Under the pieces are notes generated by a model that did no database searches, was not told the DNA's origin, and worked only from the letters and a program-made list of their open reading frames with translations. The translations under genes were made by a program, and so were the position numbers. A stretch of 64,000 nt of DNA from Planctomycetota bacterium (lineage in GTDB: Bacteria > Planctomycetota > Phycisphaerae > Phycisphaerales > UBA5793): the NCBI GenBank assembly GCA_963205185.1, contig CAUJHZ010000030.1, positions 29,982 through 93,981 of the forward strand, given 5' to 3'. Positions within the stretch are counted from its first letter, which is position 1. Each line of letters begins with the position of its first letter. Below are positions 35,283-43,884 of this stretch, in pieces.

Positions 35283-37429
35283 GAGGAGGGACTCCCGTTG
35301 CGGTGGGGACTCACGGCAGGGCGATCCAGATCGTCCTGCAGATCGTAGACCTTTCCTTCGACGGTGAGGCATCGGCGGTCCACAACTTCGAGCGATTGCT
35401 CGAGCAGCGCTTCGACCCGCTGAAGCAGGGCTCGCCGGTCATCGTCGAGCCGGTTCGTCAGCGCTTTGACGGCGGCGGCCAGTTCGGCGTGCGCTGCTGC
35501 GTCCGCCTCGCGCCGGGCCCGCTCATGGGCGAGTTCCTGGCGCGCCGATTGGCGAGCCGTCTCCAGTTGTGCCGCGAGTTCTGCGTTGCGCGCCGCGGCG
35601 GCGGCGAGTTCGCTCGCCAATCGCGCCGCTTCTGCGGTCTGCTCGCGCGCCTGCCGCTCCGCTTCTTCGAGTTGCTTGCGAGCCTGCTGCTGCGCTTTTT
35701 CGAGTTGCACACTCACCTCGTAGCGCTGCCGCTGCGCTTCGTTGAGCACATTGGCGTGGTAGTGCACTTCGCCCAGCCACCGTCGGCTCTCCTGCTCGCG
35801 GTCCGTCCTCGCCTGGGCCAGTTCGGCGGCAATCGAGTCGATGGCCTGGTGCGTGGCGTCGAACCGCGCCTCGAGCGCGGCCAGCCTCTCGTCGGATTGC
35901 ACGCGGTCGCGCCATTGCCGCGCCTCGCTGCGCGCGGCTTCAACCTGCGCCGCCGCGCTCCGCAGCTTCGCCTCCAGCGCGTTGGCCTTCGACCACCACT
36001 CCAGGCGTTCGCCGCGGATCGACGCATCCAGCGCCGCCTCGTCGAGGCGCATCTGCGCGATGCGATCCCCCTGGCTTGTGTACACGTGCAGGTCGGAAGC
36101 TGGCGCTCGGGCAGCGCGCCGAGACTTGCGCGATCCGCTCGCCCGCTTTGCGCACAGCGCCATGATCACCTGCGGGCTCGCCTGCCGGGCGTCCCACTGC
36201 GGCACGATCTCATATCGCCCCTTCAGCCCGGCCGCGTCCGATTCCTCGAAGACGATCGAACCGGTGACGTCCGTCTGGCGCAGCCAGCGGATGGAATCGA
36301 ATTGCGACAGCAACCCCTCGAATTCGCCGCGCGTCGGCACGTGCAGGTGAAAGGCGTTGTCATGCTGATTCAGCTGCGCCCATGTTGTCTCGTATTCCTG
36401 ATCCGGCACCGAAACGAGCAGCAGGCCGCCCGGCTTGAGCACTCTCTCGAACTCTTCCACCGCCCGCCGCTGCTGCGTGATGTGCTCGAGCGCCTCAAGG
36501 CACACGACGATGTCGAACGAGCCATCCTCAAACGGCAGAGGAGACTGATTCAAATCCCACTGAACGAATTCAACGCGATCATCGTTGCCCAAACGCTGCC
36601 GTCCAAGTTCGAGCGCATCCGCGGAGACATCGAGATTGACCACGCGCCGGGCGCCGGCTTTCAGGTAGCGATCGGCGCCCAGCCCCGCCCAGCCGCCGGC
36701 GTCAAGGATGGTGCGGTTCCTGGCCAGCGCCGCCGCGACGTCGAGGCGCGCCGAGCAGTGGGCCATGATGGTCGGGTCATCCAGCACGGGGTGATCCGAC
36801 ATTGGCGAACCGAGCCGGACCAGGCTCAATCCGGCCGATGCGCCGTCCACTCGCCGGCAGCCGAAGCCGACCGCGATGGCCGCCTGCCGGATGGCTTCGA
36901 GTCTGGCATCTATGTCGCTTTCGCCGGTCCGCGGCAGGATTTCGACGGATGAACTCCACTGCGTCCGCTCGTGAATCTGCTTCAACATCTCCTGCGGGTC
37001 GCGTGACAGCCGATCAAGGCCGTCAAAGAGTACGACCTCGATCGGGCCGGCCAACTGCCGGGTCAGGTCGGCGTCAGCGCCCTGCAGGTACGCGAACCCC
37101 CAGCGGCGGTGGTAGTTGTCGTGTTGCAGGCCCTCGAGCGGCTGGGTGAGCAGGCGCGGTTCGCGGCGGGCGATTTCATCGAGCAGGATCGGCACCAGGC
37201 CGTCATCGCGCTCCCGCACCCACGGCGAGGCGTCAGGGCAGCACAACTGCACCTGGGCGCCCGCGCAGGCAAACCAGAGGCCGAGTGCGAGGTCGGCCGG
37301 TTCATCCTGGATGATGGCGACACGTTGCCACAGCGTTCGCCCGTAGCCGCCTGGCCAGCGCGCGACGAATTGCTCCGCCCGACTGATCACGCTCCGAGCC
37401 GCTGCGGCACTGTCCAGCCGAGCAGGCAT
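35279..37429 (-). CDS. Methyltransferase with long C-terminal coiled coil (WbdD-like architecture)
   Basis: A 716-residue protein. Residues about 1-215 have a Rossmann-like pattern (RVAIIQDEPADLALGLWFAC) of unclear function. Residues about 239-345 are a class I methyltransferase with TILDAGGWAGLGADRYLKAG (motif I), VNLDVSADALELGRQRL and DGSFDIVVCLEALEHI. Residues about 455-700 form a long coiled coil rich in Ala, Glu, Gln and Arg with heptad periodicity. The only other protein plan I know like this in polysaccharide export is WbdD, where a coiled coil sets chain length and methylation ends the chain. No kinase domain is visible here. I chose the ATG at 37429 with AAGGAAG upstream; an in-frame ATG at 37489 has no such site. 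Confidence 0.75.
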   Translation of the reverse strand: MPARLDSAAAARSVISRAEQFVARWPGGYGRTLWQRVAIIQDEPADLALGLWFACAGAQVQLCCPDASPWVRERDDGLVPILLDEIARREPRLLTQPLEGLQHDNYHRRWGFAYLQGADADLTRQLAGPIEVVLFDGLDRLSRDPQEMLKQIHERTQWSSSVEILPRTGESDIDARLEAIRQAAIAVGFGCRRVDGASAGLSLVRLGSPMSDHPVLDDPTIMAHCSARLDVAAALARNRTILDAGGWAGLGADRYLKAGARRVVNLDVSADALELGRQRLGNDDRVEFVQWDLNQSPLPFEDGSFDIVVCLEALEHITQQRRAVEEFERVLKPGGLLLVSVPDQEYETTWAQLNQHDNAFHLHVPTRGEFEGLLSQFDSIRWLRQTDVTGSIVFEESDAAGLKGRYEIVPQWDARQASPQVIMALCAKRASGSRKSRRAARAPASDLHVYTSQGDRIAQMRLDEAALDASIRGERLEWWSKANALEAKLRSAAAQVEAARSEARQWRDRVQSDERLAALEARFDATHQAIDSIAAELAQARTDREQESRRWLGEVHYHANVLNEAQRQRYEVSVQLEKAQQQARKQLEEAERQAREQTAEAARLASELAAAAARNAELAAQLETARQSARQELAHERARREADAAAHAELAAAVKALTNRLDDDRRALLQRVEALLEQSLEVVDRRCLTVEGKVYDLQDDLDRPAVSPHRNGSPSS

Positions 37430-37534
37430 GTGGGCTTCCTTGCGGATGCAACCGCGTTTCCCCGCCGAATTGAAGGGTTCGGCGAGCAATGAGTCAACAA
37501 CGCATTCACGACCAGCCTTGCGGCCCCGCCCGCC

Positions 37535-39409
37535 TCAACGGACGGCATGGGCCGTGGCTGGCCGGAGGGAGTTGACCTCCACCCGGGGTGTCCCGGCCGG
37601 TCGTCGCCCTTCCTTCGCCACTTTCAGCCACAATTCGAGGATAAGCATCGGCCAGAGCCGGTAGATCGAGAAATACTGCGGATTCTCCTGCTCCACCAGC
37701 CACGTCTTGAGCTGGCCGTGGTCCAGCCAGTTGGCCAGGCACGCATCCGGCCCGGCCAAGACCTCCCGAGCAAACGACCTGAGGGCCCGCCCGTCCCAGA
37801 AGTTCGATGGCAGGCCGAAGCCTTTTTTGCGCCGGTGCACCCAGGCGGCCGGCAGTTCGCGGGCGAGCAGGTCCTTGAGAATCCGCTTGCCGCTCCAGCC
37901 TGCGGGCGAGCGGGCGAGCAGATCATCCTCGCCCAGCGCCGCGGCGAAGCGGGCGACGTCGTAATCCAGCAGCGGGCAGCGCACCTCCAGCGAGTGCTGC
38001 ATGCTCATGCGATCGACCTTGGCCAGCACTGCGCCGGGCAGATACGCCTGCACATCCATGTTGCGCATCCGGTGAATCAGCGGCCGGTCCGTCCGATCGA
38101 GATCTGCCGACCACCGGTCGATACTGGCGCGGGTCGCCTTGGGAACTTCTCCCAAAAAACGCGCGAGGTCGGGCGGCTGGAAGATCGTCAGTCGGGGGCC
38201 GAGGTAGAGGTCCGACGGCCGGGCCCCATCGGCGGCGACATCCGAGAGCGTGTCGAAGTAGCGGCCGTAGCCGCCGAACATCTCATCGCCGCCGTCGCCC
38301 GAAAGCGCGACCGTGACGTGCCGCCGCGTGAACTCGCTGAGCAGGTACGTCGGCAGACAGCTCGAATCGCCGTTTGGCTCGTCAAGGCTTGCCGCGATCA
38401 TCGGCGCCAGTTCGATCGCATCGGGCTTGAGCACGATGTCGTGATGCTCGCAGCCGAGGTGCGCGGCGATCTCGCGCGCCTGCACGTGCTCTGAATCGGG
38501 CGAATCGGCAAAGCCGACGGAGTAGGTCTTGGTGTGCACGCCGAGCCGGCGCATGCGGCTGACGACCAGGGCCGAGTCGATGCCACCCGAGAGGAACGCA
38601 CCCAGCGGCACATCGGACATGAGCCGCCGCTGCACGGCCTGCGTGAGCAGCGCATCGAGCTGCTCGATGCGGTCTTCGTAGCCGCCGGCCAGTTCCACCT
38701 CAGGCTCGCCGGCGCCGGCGTCGAAACTGAAGTGCCTGCCGGTTCGCTCGCGCCCCTGGGCATCGACCAGCATCCAACAGCCGGGCTCAAGTTTCTCCAC
38801 GCCGCGGTAGATGGTGCGCGGGGCATGGAAATATTGCAGGAGCAGGTAGTCCGCGAGCGCCTCGGGGCTCACGGTGCGGTCCAGATCGTCGATGACTTCG
38901 AGCGCCCGCAGTTCGGAGGCGAACGCGAACCACCCCCGGCCGCGCGCGATGTAGAGCGGCTTCTTGCCGAACGGATCGCGCGCCAGCATGAGCCGGCGCT
39001 GCCGGGCGTTCCAGATCGCCAGCGCGTACATGCCCCGCAGCGCTTCAAGCCGATCCTCGTGCTGTTCGGCCAGCAGGTGCACGAGCACCTCGGCGTCGCA
39101 CTGGCTCGTGAAGCGGCGGCCCTGCGATTCCAGGCGCCGGCGCACATCGCGGAAGTTGTAGATCTCGCCGTTGAAGGTCAGGCCGACCCGGCCGGTGTCA
39201 TCGACCATCGGCTGATGCCCGAGCGGGGAGAGATCGACAATCGACAGCCGCCGCTGGCCAAGGGCGCAGCGTCCGGTCGGGTCCACCCACACCCCCGCGT
39301 CGTCGGGCCCGCGATGAACCATCGTCTGGTTCATCGCTTCGACCAGCGTGCGCAGGCGCTGCGGCCCGAGCCGGCCCTCCAAATCGACAAATCCTGCGAT
39401 GCCGCACAT
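37535..39409 (-). CDS. asnB: Glutamine-dependent amidotransferase, asparagine synthase AsnB type
   Basis: A 624-residue class II amidotransferase. The N-terminal Ntn domain starts MCGIAGFVDLEGR with Cys2 as nucleophile, followed by NQTMVHRGPDDAG and GLTFNGEIYNFRDVR. The synthase domain (about 240-560) has DVPLGAFLSGGIDSALVVSR, the ATP pyrophosphatase SGGIDS loop, then VALSGDGGDEMFGGYGRY. Length and motifs match the exosortase/polysaccharide-associated AsnB branch. In glycan loci such enzymes can amidate uronic acids rather than make free asparagine; the context favours that, but no motif decides it. It sits between the coiled-coil methyltransferase and the small GRYS-domain protein. Confidence 0.88.
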   Translation of the reverse strand: MCGIAGFVDLEGRLGPQRLRTLVEAMNQTMVHRGPDDAGVWVDPTGRCALGQRRLSIVDLSPLGHQPMVDDTGRVGLTFNGEIYNFRDVRRRLESQGRRFTSQCDAEVLVHLLAEQHEDRLEALRGMYALAIWNARQRRLMLARDPFGKKPLYIARGRGWFAFASELRALEVIDDLDRTVSPEALADYLLLQYFHAPRTIYRGVEKLEPGCWMLVDAQGRERTGRHFSFDAGAGEPEVELAGGYEDRIEQLDALLTQAVQRRLMSDVPLGAFLSGGIDSALVVSRMRRLGVHTKTYSVGFADSPDSEHVQAREIAAHLGCEHHDIVLKPDAIELAPMIAASLDEPNGDSSCLPTYLLSEFTRRHVTVALSGDGGDEMFGGYGRYFDTLSDVAADGARPSDLYLGPRLTIFQPPDLARFLGEVPKATRASIDRWSADLDRTDRPLIHRMRNMDVQAYLPGAVLAKVDRMSMQHSLEVRCPLLDYDVARFAAALGEDDLLARSPAGWSGKRILKDLLARELPAAWVHRRKKGFGLPSNFWDGRALRSFAREVLAGPDACLANWLDHGQLKTWLVEQENPQYFSIYRLWPMLILELWLKVAKEGRRPAGTPRVEVNSLRPATAHAVR

Positions 39410-39455
39410 TCGACCGACTCACCCCCATGATTCGCGCGCTTCCGGCGCGCCCGCT

Positions 39456-39923
39456 TCAGTCCTTGAACGTGTACTGCCGTCCGTTGCTTCTCGGATCGCT
39501 GTTGTCGGGCGTCGAGAAGTACAGCCAGCCGCTCCAGTGCGAATACCGCCCGCCGCCGTGTGCGCGCACATCATTGTGCGAAGCGTGGGCCGGGCCGATG
39601 GGCACACCGTCCTCGTAGATAACCAGCCGCGATACGGCCTCAGCATCAGACAGCAGGCCCCTGGGCACCGAGCACGTGTAACAGTGCCCCGTCTCGTGAT
39701 GGATCGGATCGAGCCGGCCGCGCACATGGCGCCTCAAGACGCCGCGCAGCATCTTGCCGGCGTTGACCTGCGGATCCATGCGTCCGGCGGCGAGTTGACA
39801 GATGCTGTACGCCGTGCATCCCGCCGCGGCGATGAAGTAATACACGACACCCGGTCGCGCCGACGCGACGGGTGGCGCCGCGTCGTCCGCAGACTCGGGG
39901 ATGGCGGCCGAAGCGCTGGTCAC
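39456..39923 (-). CDS. Single-pass membrane protein ending in the GRYS/DPRxNGR domain
   Basis: A 155-residue protein with an N-terminal polar stretch, one membrane helix at about 25-45 (VVYYFIAAAGCTAYSICQLA), a basic linker, and then a C-terminal domain (about 78-155). That domain holds HETGHCYTCSV, LVIYEDGVPIGPAHASHNDV, GGGRYSHWSGWLYFSTPDN and SDPRSNGRQYTF. The domain fills the rest of the protein and ends five residues after its last conserved position, which helps define the module boundary. The gene's ATG overlaps the stop codon of the radical SAM gene by four bases, so the two are translationally coupled. The function is unknown. It may anchor other components to the membrane via the shared domain. 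Confidence 0.65.
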   Translation of the reverse strand: MTSASAAIPESADDAAPPVASARPGVVYYFIAAAGCTAYSICQLAAGRMDPQVNAGKMLRGVLRRHVRGRLDPIHHETGHCYTCSVPRGLLSDAEAVSRLVIYEDGVPIGPAHASHNDVRAHGGGRYSHWSGWLYFSTPDNSDPRSNGRQYTFKD

Positions 39924-41431
39924 GATGCGAACTCCACAATGCCGCTGCCCGCGGTGTAGTGCTTCACGCAGCCGCGGCAGGTATCGATGATCGGAGGCGT
40001 GAGGCTGTCGCGGCGCAGCGAAGCGCGGATCGCCTCATACTCGGCGCCGAACCAGCAGTCGGCGAACGCCTCGACGCTCATCGCGTTGCCCAGTTTGCGA
40101 TCCTGCGTGCGGCAGCAGACGCACACGCACCCGTCGAGATCGATTTCGACGTTCTGCATCGGCGCCATGCAGGTGTACTCCGGATGCGCCGACGCCGCGC
40201 CCAGCGGCCTCGGGATATTCTCGTAACGCATCTGCAATGGCCGATCGACCGGCGGCAACTGTCCCGGCTTGACGATCTCAAATTCCACGGCGATCTGGAT
40301 CGGGTGCTTGCCATCCACGCGCGAGGCATACTGCTTGAGCGCATCGAGCTGCTGCTGCGACGGCGCCCGCTCGATTCCTTCTTCGATCGGCTCGTAGACG
40401 TGGAAGTCGATGCGATCGACGCCGATCTCCACCGCCCAGTCAATCAGCCTCGCCGCGCCTTCGATCGTCCTGGCGGTGAGGGTCGGATACAGCCCGACGC
40501 CGAGCCGTTGCGGGTCGCGCACCTTCATCAGGTTGCGCGTGCCCTGGTCCACCTGCTCCCACTTGGCCCCGGTCCGGGCATATTCGAAGAGATCTCCCGT
40601 CGCATCGATCGAGATCGACACGTCACCCCGCGTCTTGGCCAGCAGCGCAAGTTTCCTTGCGACGAACTGCGTGCCGTTGGTCTGGTAGCGGGTGAAGATG
40701 TCATAGTCGAGCATGATCTCCTGCATCTCGGTGAACTGCGGGTGGATCATGGGTTCGCCGCGGCTGTTGAGTTCGACGGTCACCAGCAGCGGGAAGAGCG
40801 TGTCGGCGACCTTGCGGAAGATGCCGATGTCCATGTGCCGGCGGTTGACGGGCGTGAGCATGTTCTGCGAGCCGCAGATGCCGCACTTGAGATTGCAGAT
40901 GTCGGTGATGCCCAGGCTGGCGTAGAGCGGCGGCGCGATGCGATCGCCGCCGCGCCGCAGGAAGTACGCCCCGCGCGAGTGGTTCTTCCAGCCCCGCGCC
41001 ATCCAGTGGTTCCAGTCGTTGGCGAACGAGAGCGGCTGGTTGATCAGGCCGTAGGTCCGGCCGTTGCTGCGCGGGTCGGTGTTGTCGCTGCTCGAAAAAA
41101 AGAGCGTGATGGAATTGTTCGTCTGCGAGTTCCACAGGCTGTAGCGGCCGCGGCCGCGCAGCCGGATGAGGTCATGCAGTTGAGCCGGCGGGCCGAGCAG
41201 CTTGCCATTCTCCACGACGGACGCCGGGATCTCTCCGGCCGGAACCTCGCCCGGCCCGAACGCGCTCAGCGGCAGATCGACGTTGTAGCAGTGGCCGCCG
41301 GCGTGGCGAATCGTCGCGGCGTCGATCGGCATCGACCGGATCGCCGGCCCCGACTCGCGCGGCGCCGCCTCGACGCGCAGCGGCTGCTGCGGTCTGACGC
41401 CGAACACAGGCAGGGAGACGGCAAAGGCCAT
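39920..41431 (-). CDS. Radical SAM/SPASM-like enzyme with N-terminal GRYS/DPRxNGR domain
   Basis: A 503-residue protein. Residues about 44-130 carry the shared domain (HCYNVDLPLSAF, GKLLGPPAQLHDLIR, GRGRYSLWNS, TLFFSSSDN, DPRSNGRTYGLI). Residues about 170-400 form a radical SAM core with CNLKCGIC (C-x3-C-x2-C, Cys179, 183 and 186) and ELNSRGEPMIHPQF and SISIDATGDLFEY. Near the C-terminus several cysteines (TCMAPMQNVEIDLDGCVCVC, then CRGC) suggest an auxiliary Fe-S cluster of SPASM type. Such enzymes modify peptides or sugars by radical chemistry. I chose the ATG at 41431, with GGAGC eight bases upstream. The locus suggests a sugar or cell-surface substrate but nothing identifies it. Confidence 0.8.
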   Translation of the reverse strand: MAFAVSLPVFGVRPQQPLRVEAAPRESGPAIRSMPIDAATIRHAGGHCYNVDLPLSAFGPGEVPAGEIPASVVENGKLLGPPAQLHDLIRLRGRGRYSLWNSQTNNSITLFFSSSDNTDPRSNGRTYGLINQPLSFANDWNHWMARGWKNHSRGAYFLRRGGDRIAPPLYASLGITDICNLKCGICGSQNMLTPVNRRHMDIGIFRKVADTLFPLLVTVELNSRGEPMIHPQFTEMQEIMLDYDIFTRYQTNGTQFVARKLALLAKTRGDVSISIDATGDLFEYARTGAKWEQVDQGTRNLMKVRDPQRLGVGLYPTLTARTIEGAARLIDWAVEIGVDRIDFHVYEPIEEGIERAPSQQQLDALKQYASRVDGKHPIQIAVEFEIVKPGQLPPVDRPLQMRYENIPRPLGAASAHPEYTCMAPMQNVEIDLDGCVCVCCRTQDRKLGNAMSVEAFADCWFGAEYEAIRASLRRDSLTPPIIDTCRGCVKHYTAGSGIVEFAS

Positions 41432-41564
41432 TTTCGATGCTCCAGGTGTCGGTGGGCCATGGGTCCGGCGCGGCAACGGCCGCGATGGCAGGATTCAGCC
41501 AATACTAGCGCCGCACCAGCCACGATCAGCCGCAATCAGCCGCGCCCGGCTCACCCCGCGGCGC

Positions 41565-42476
41565 CTACAGCGCGTTGCCGAAGTGCGGCTTGAGTTTGCG
41601 GAAAGTCCGGTACCCGATCACCAGCGCCAGCACCGCCACGATGGGGTACAGCACCCACGTCCAGCCGTAGCGGATTTCGCCGAAGAAGCAGATGTCGCGG
41701 AACGGCCGCACGATCAGGCTCATCGGGTTGTAGGTCAGCAGGCCGTCGATCACCTTGAGCACTGTCGGGTTGTCCGGGTGCAGCGTCTTCTCGGTGTAGA
41801 GTACAGGGGTGGCGTAGAAGAGCACCATGAACGCCACCTGCAGCACATCCTTGAGGTCGCGCAGGTACACGCCGATCGACGAGACCATCATCACCAGCCC
41901 GCTGAGCAGCAGCACCTCGAAGCCGAACATCACCGGCCACAGTGCCCAGGTCCACGGCACCTCGTGGAAGCGGATCAGGCTGTAGAAGAACAGGAAGATC
42001 GTCCCGATCACCTGCGGCACGAGGTTGGCCAGCACCGTCTTGATCGGCAGCACCTCAAGCGGAAAGACCACCTGCTTGACCAGGTTCGCCTTGTTGCGCA
42101 CCGCACTGCACCCCGCCACCACGCTGTTGGTCATCGCCATCCACGGCAGATACGCCGAGATCATCTGGATGGTGAAGTCAAACCCGTGCGCATTCGCTTC
42201 CGGCGCCCCGCGAAAGATGATCGCGAACACCGTCGCGTACACCGCCATCATCAGCAGCGGGTGCAGCACCGACCACGTCACGCCGAGGAACGACCCGGCA
42301 AAGGGGTCGGCCAGTTCGCGCCAGGTCATCTCCAGCAGCAGCCGCCGGTACCGCCGCACATCGCGCGCCATGTCGCGCAACACGGCCGCGATGCTCAGGG
42401 GCAGCAGCACGATCGACTTGAGCACGTCGAGGCAATACGACAGCACGGTATGGTTCGAAACATCAGTAGCGGTCAT
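41565..42476 (-). CDS. wzm: Polysaccharide ABC exporter permease (Wzm type)
   Basis: A 303-residue ABC-2 type permease. The cytoplasmic N-terminus has RRYRRLLLEMTWRELADPFA followed by GSFLGVTWSVLHPLLMMAVY, the classic O-antigen exporter entry. Six membrane helices can be seen, the last near 280 (VLYPIVAVLALVIGYRTFRK). The stretch LRDLKDVLQVAFMVLFYATP and LLTYNPMSLIVRPFRD match the family's conserved cytoplasmic loop and final periplasmic part. It exports lipid-linked glycan across the inner membrane with the Wzt-like ATPase at 28071-29618. It stands between the radical SAM gene and the transglutaminase-like gene. Confidence 0.93.
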   Translation of the reverse strand: MTATDVSNHTVLSYCLDVLKSIVLLPLSIAAVLRDMARDVRRYRRLLLEMTWRELADPFAGSFLGVTWSVLHPLLMMAVYATVFAIIFRGAPEANAHGFDFTIQMISAYLPWMAMTNSVVAGCSAVRNKANLVKQVVFPLEVLPIKTVLANLVPQVIGTIFLFFYSLIRFHEVPWTWALWPVMFGFEVLLLSGLVMMVSSIGVYLRDLKDVLQVAFMVLFYATPVLYTEKTLHPDNPTVLKVIDGLLTYNPMSLIVRPFRDICFFGEIRYGWTWVLYPIVAVLALVIGYRTFRKLKPHFGNAL

Positions 42477-42513
42477 GGCCAGCTGATCCTAGTCGCGGCC
42501 GGGTCAGTGCGCT

Positions 42514-43884
42514 TCAGCGCTGTTCCTCAACGCCGGCCACAATGGCGGGGCCGTAGAAGCGGGCGCGAAACGCCGCCAGGTCGCGCGAGGCCGAGAGAAA
42601 ATTCGTCTCGGCAAATGCGTCGGGCTCGATCGTTTCCGGCACGAGGTCATCCATGAGCAGCACCGTCGAGACGCGGCGCGATCGGTCGCTCCAGAGTTGC
42701 AGGGCGGCCTTGTACGACGCCCACTGCTCGGCGAGGCCCGCGGGCGTGATCTTGTCCACCAGCACGGCCAGGCCCTCGGCTTCGCGCCCGTCATAGAGAC
42801 GCTGCAGGCTCAGCGCCAGGCTCAGCGCATCTGCGCGGTTGCGAGCCGCGACGCCAAAATGCGGGTCGTAATACTCCCACTGGCCGCGCTGCGCGTTGAA
42901 GACCTCCAGGCCCACGTGCGCGGCAAAGCGCGCATCATCGCCGATCCAGCCGCAGTAGCGCGTCTCGAACCCCGCGGCCCGGCAGAGCAGTTCGGCCAGC
43001 AGCGCTGCGCGCCCGCACGCGACGTCAAGACTCGCATCGCTCTGAAACAGCCGGTCGAAGTGGTGGCGCAGCACCAGCGGCCAGTTGTCTTCGCTTTCCT
43101 GGGGCGTGAGTTCATCCTCGCGCCCGCCGGTGGTGTTGGCGGCGACGAAGGCGATGATCTGCCGCGGCCGCATCGCGGCGTCGCCATCGAGCACGAGCAC
43201 CCGCGCCACCTGGCCCGACGCGCGCAGGCCGTACTCGCCCGGTTTGTCGAACACGAGCATCGAGCCCGCGACGCGCGGCCGCTGCGGGTTTACCTCCGGC
43301 CGCCGCGCGCCCCAGCGCGACGTGAACATCTCGTACGCCTCGCCGTGCGGCCACCAGAGCCGATCGCCCTGGCGCACCATGAGCATGGCGCCCGGGGCGC
43401 AGAAGTGCACGCGCCGGCCCGTTTCGTCGGCGGTCTTGATGAGCACGTAGCGCCGGCCGTTGGTCCGCGGGTCGCTGCCGTCGGAACTCGAGAAGATCAG
43501 GCTGCTGTTCCAGTGTGAGTAGCGCCCGCCGCCGAGGGTTTCGATTTCGCGATGCGTCGCGTGCGCCGGGCCGAGCGCGATGGAATCTTCCAGCAGCACC
43601 CAGTTCGATCGCCGCAGGGCATCGCTGCTGTCGGCCTCGTCGGCGCTCAGCGGCAGGTTGATGATGTACGCCAGCCCCGCGCGCGGCCGCACGTCGCCCG
43701 GCTCGATGATGACGGCGTTTGCCCCCTGCGGCGCATCTCCCTGGCGCGCCGCGCCTTGCCGCGCAGCCAGCAGGGCCAGCAGCAGCGCCACGAGGCGCGC
43801 CAGAGGTGCGTTCACGATGACCCGGCCGGGTTTCTGCATCGTCATCATCGTAGTCGCGGCCGCCGCGCGCCGGCCCCGCATCAC
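42514..43884 (-). CDS. Secreted or membrane-anchored transglutaminase-like protein with GRYS/DPRxNGR domain
   Basis: A 456-residue protein with an N-terminal hydrophobic segment (about 25-42, APLARLVALLLALLA) acting as signal or anchor. Residues about 72-149 are the shared domain (YIINLPLSADE, WVLLEDSIALGPAHATHREI, GGGRYSHWNSSLIFSSSDG, SDPRTNGRRYVLIK). Residues about 265-345 look like a transglutaminase/papain-like core: Cys290 in VACGRAALLAELLC, His323 in AHVGLEVFN and Asp340 in WEYYDPHFG have the order and spacing of the catalytic triad. Such enzymes cross-link or cleave peptide bonds. Its ATG overlaps the upstream sulfotransferase stop by four bases. Biological substrate unknown. Confidence 0.7.
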   Translation of the reverse strand: MMRGRRAAAATTMMTMQKPGRVIVNAPLARLVALLLALLAARQGAARQGDAPQGANAVIIEPGDVRPRAGLAYIINLPLSADEADSSDALRRSNWVLLEDSIALGPAHATHREIETLGGGRYSHWNSSLIFSSSDGSDPRTNGRRYVLIKTADETGRRVHFCAPGAMLMVRQGDRLWWPHGEAYEMFTSRWGARRPEVNPQRPRVAGSMLVFDKPGEYGLRASGQVARVLVLDGDAAMRPRQIIAFVAANTTGGREDELTPQESEDNWPLVLRHHFDRLFQSDASLDVACGRAALLAELLCRAAGFETRYCGWIGDDARFAAHVGLEVFNAQRGQWEYYDPHFGVAARNRADALSLALSLQRLYDGREAEGLAVLVDKITPAGLAEQWASYKAALQLWSDRSRRVSTVLLMDDLVPETIEPDAFAETNFLSASRDLAAFRARFYGPAIVAGVEEQR

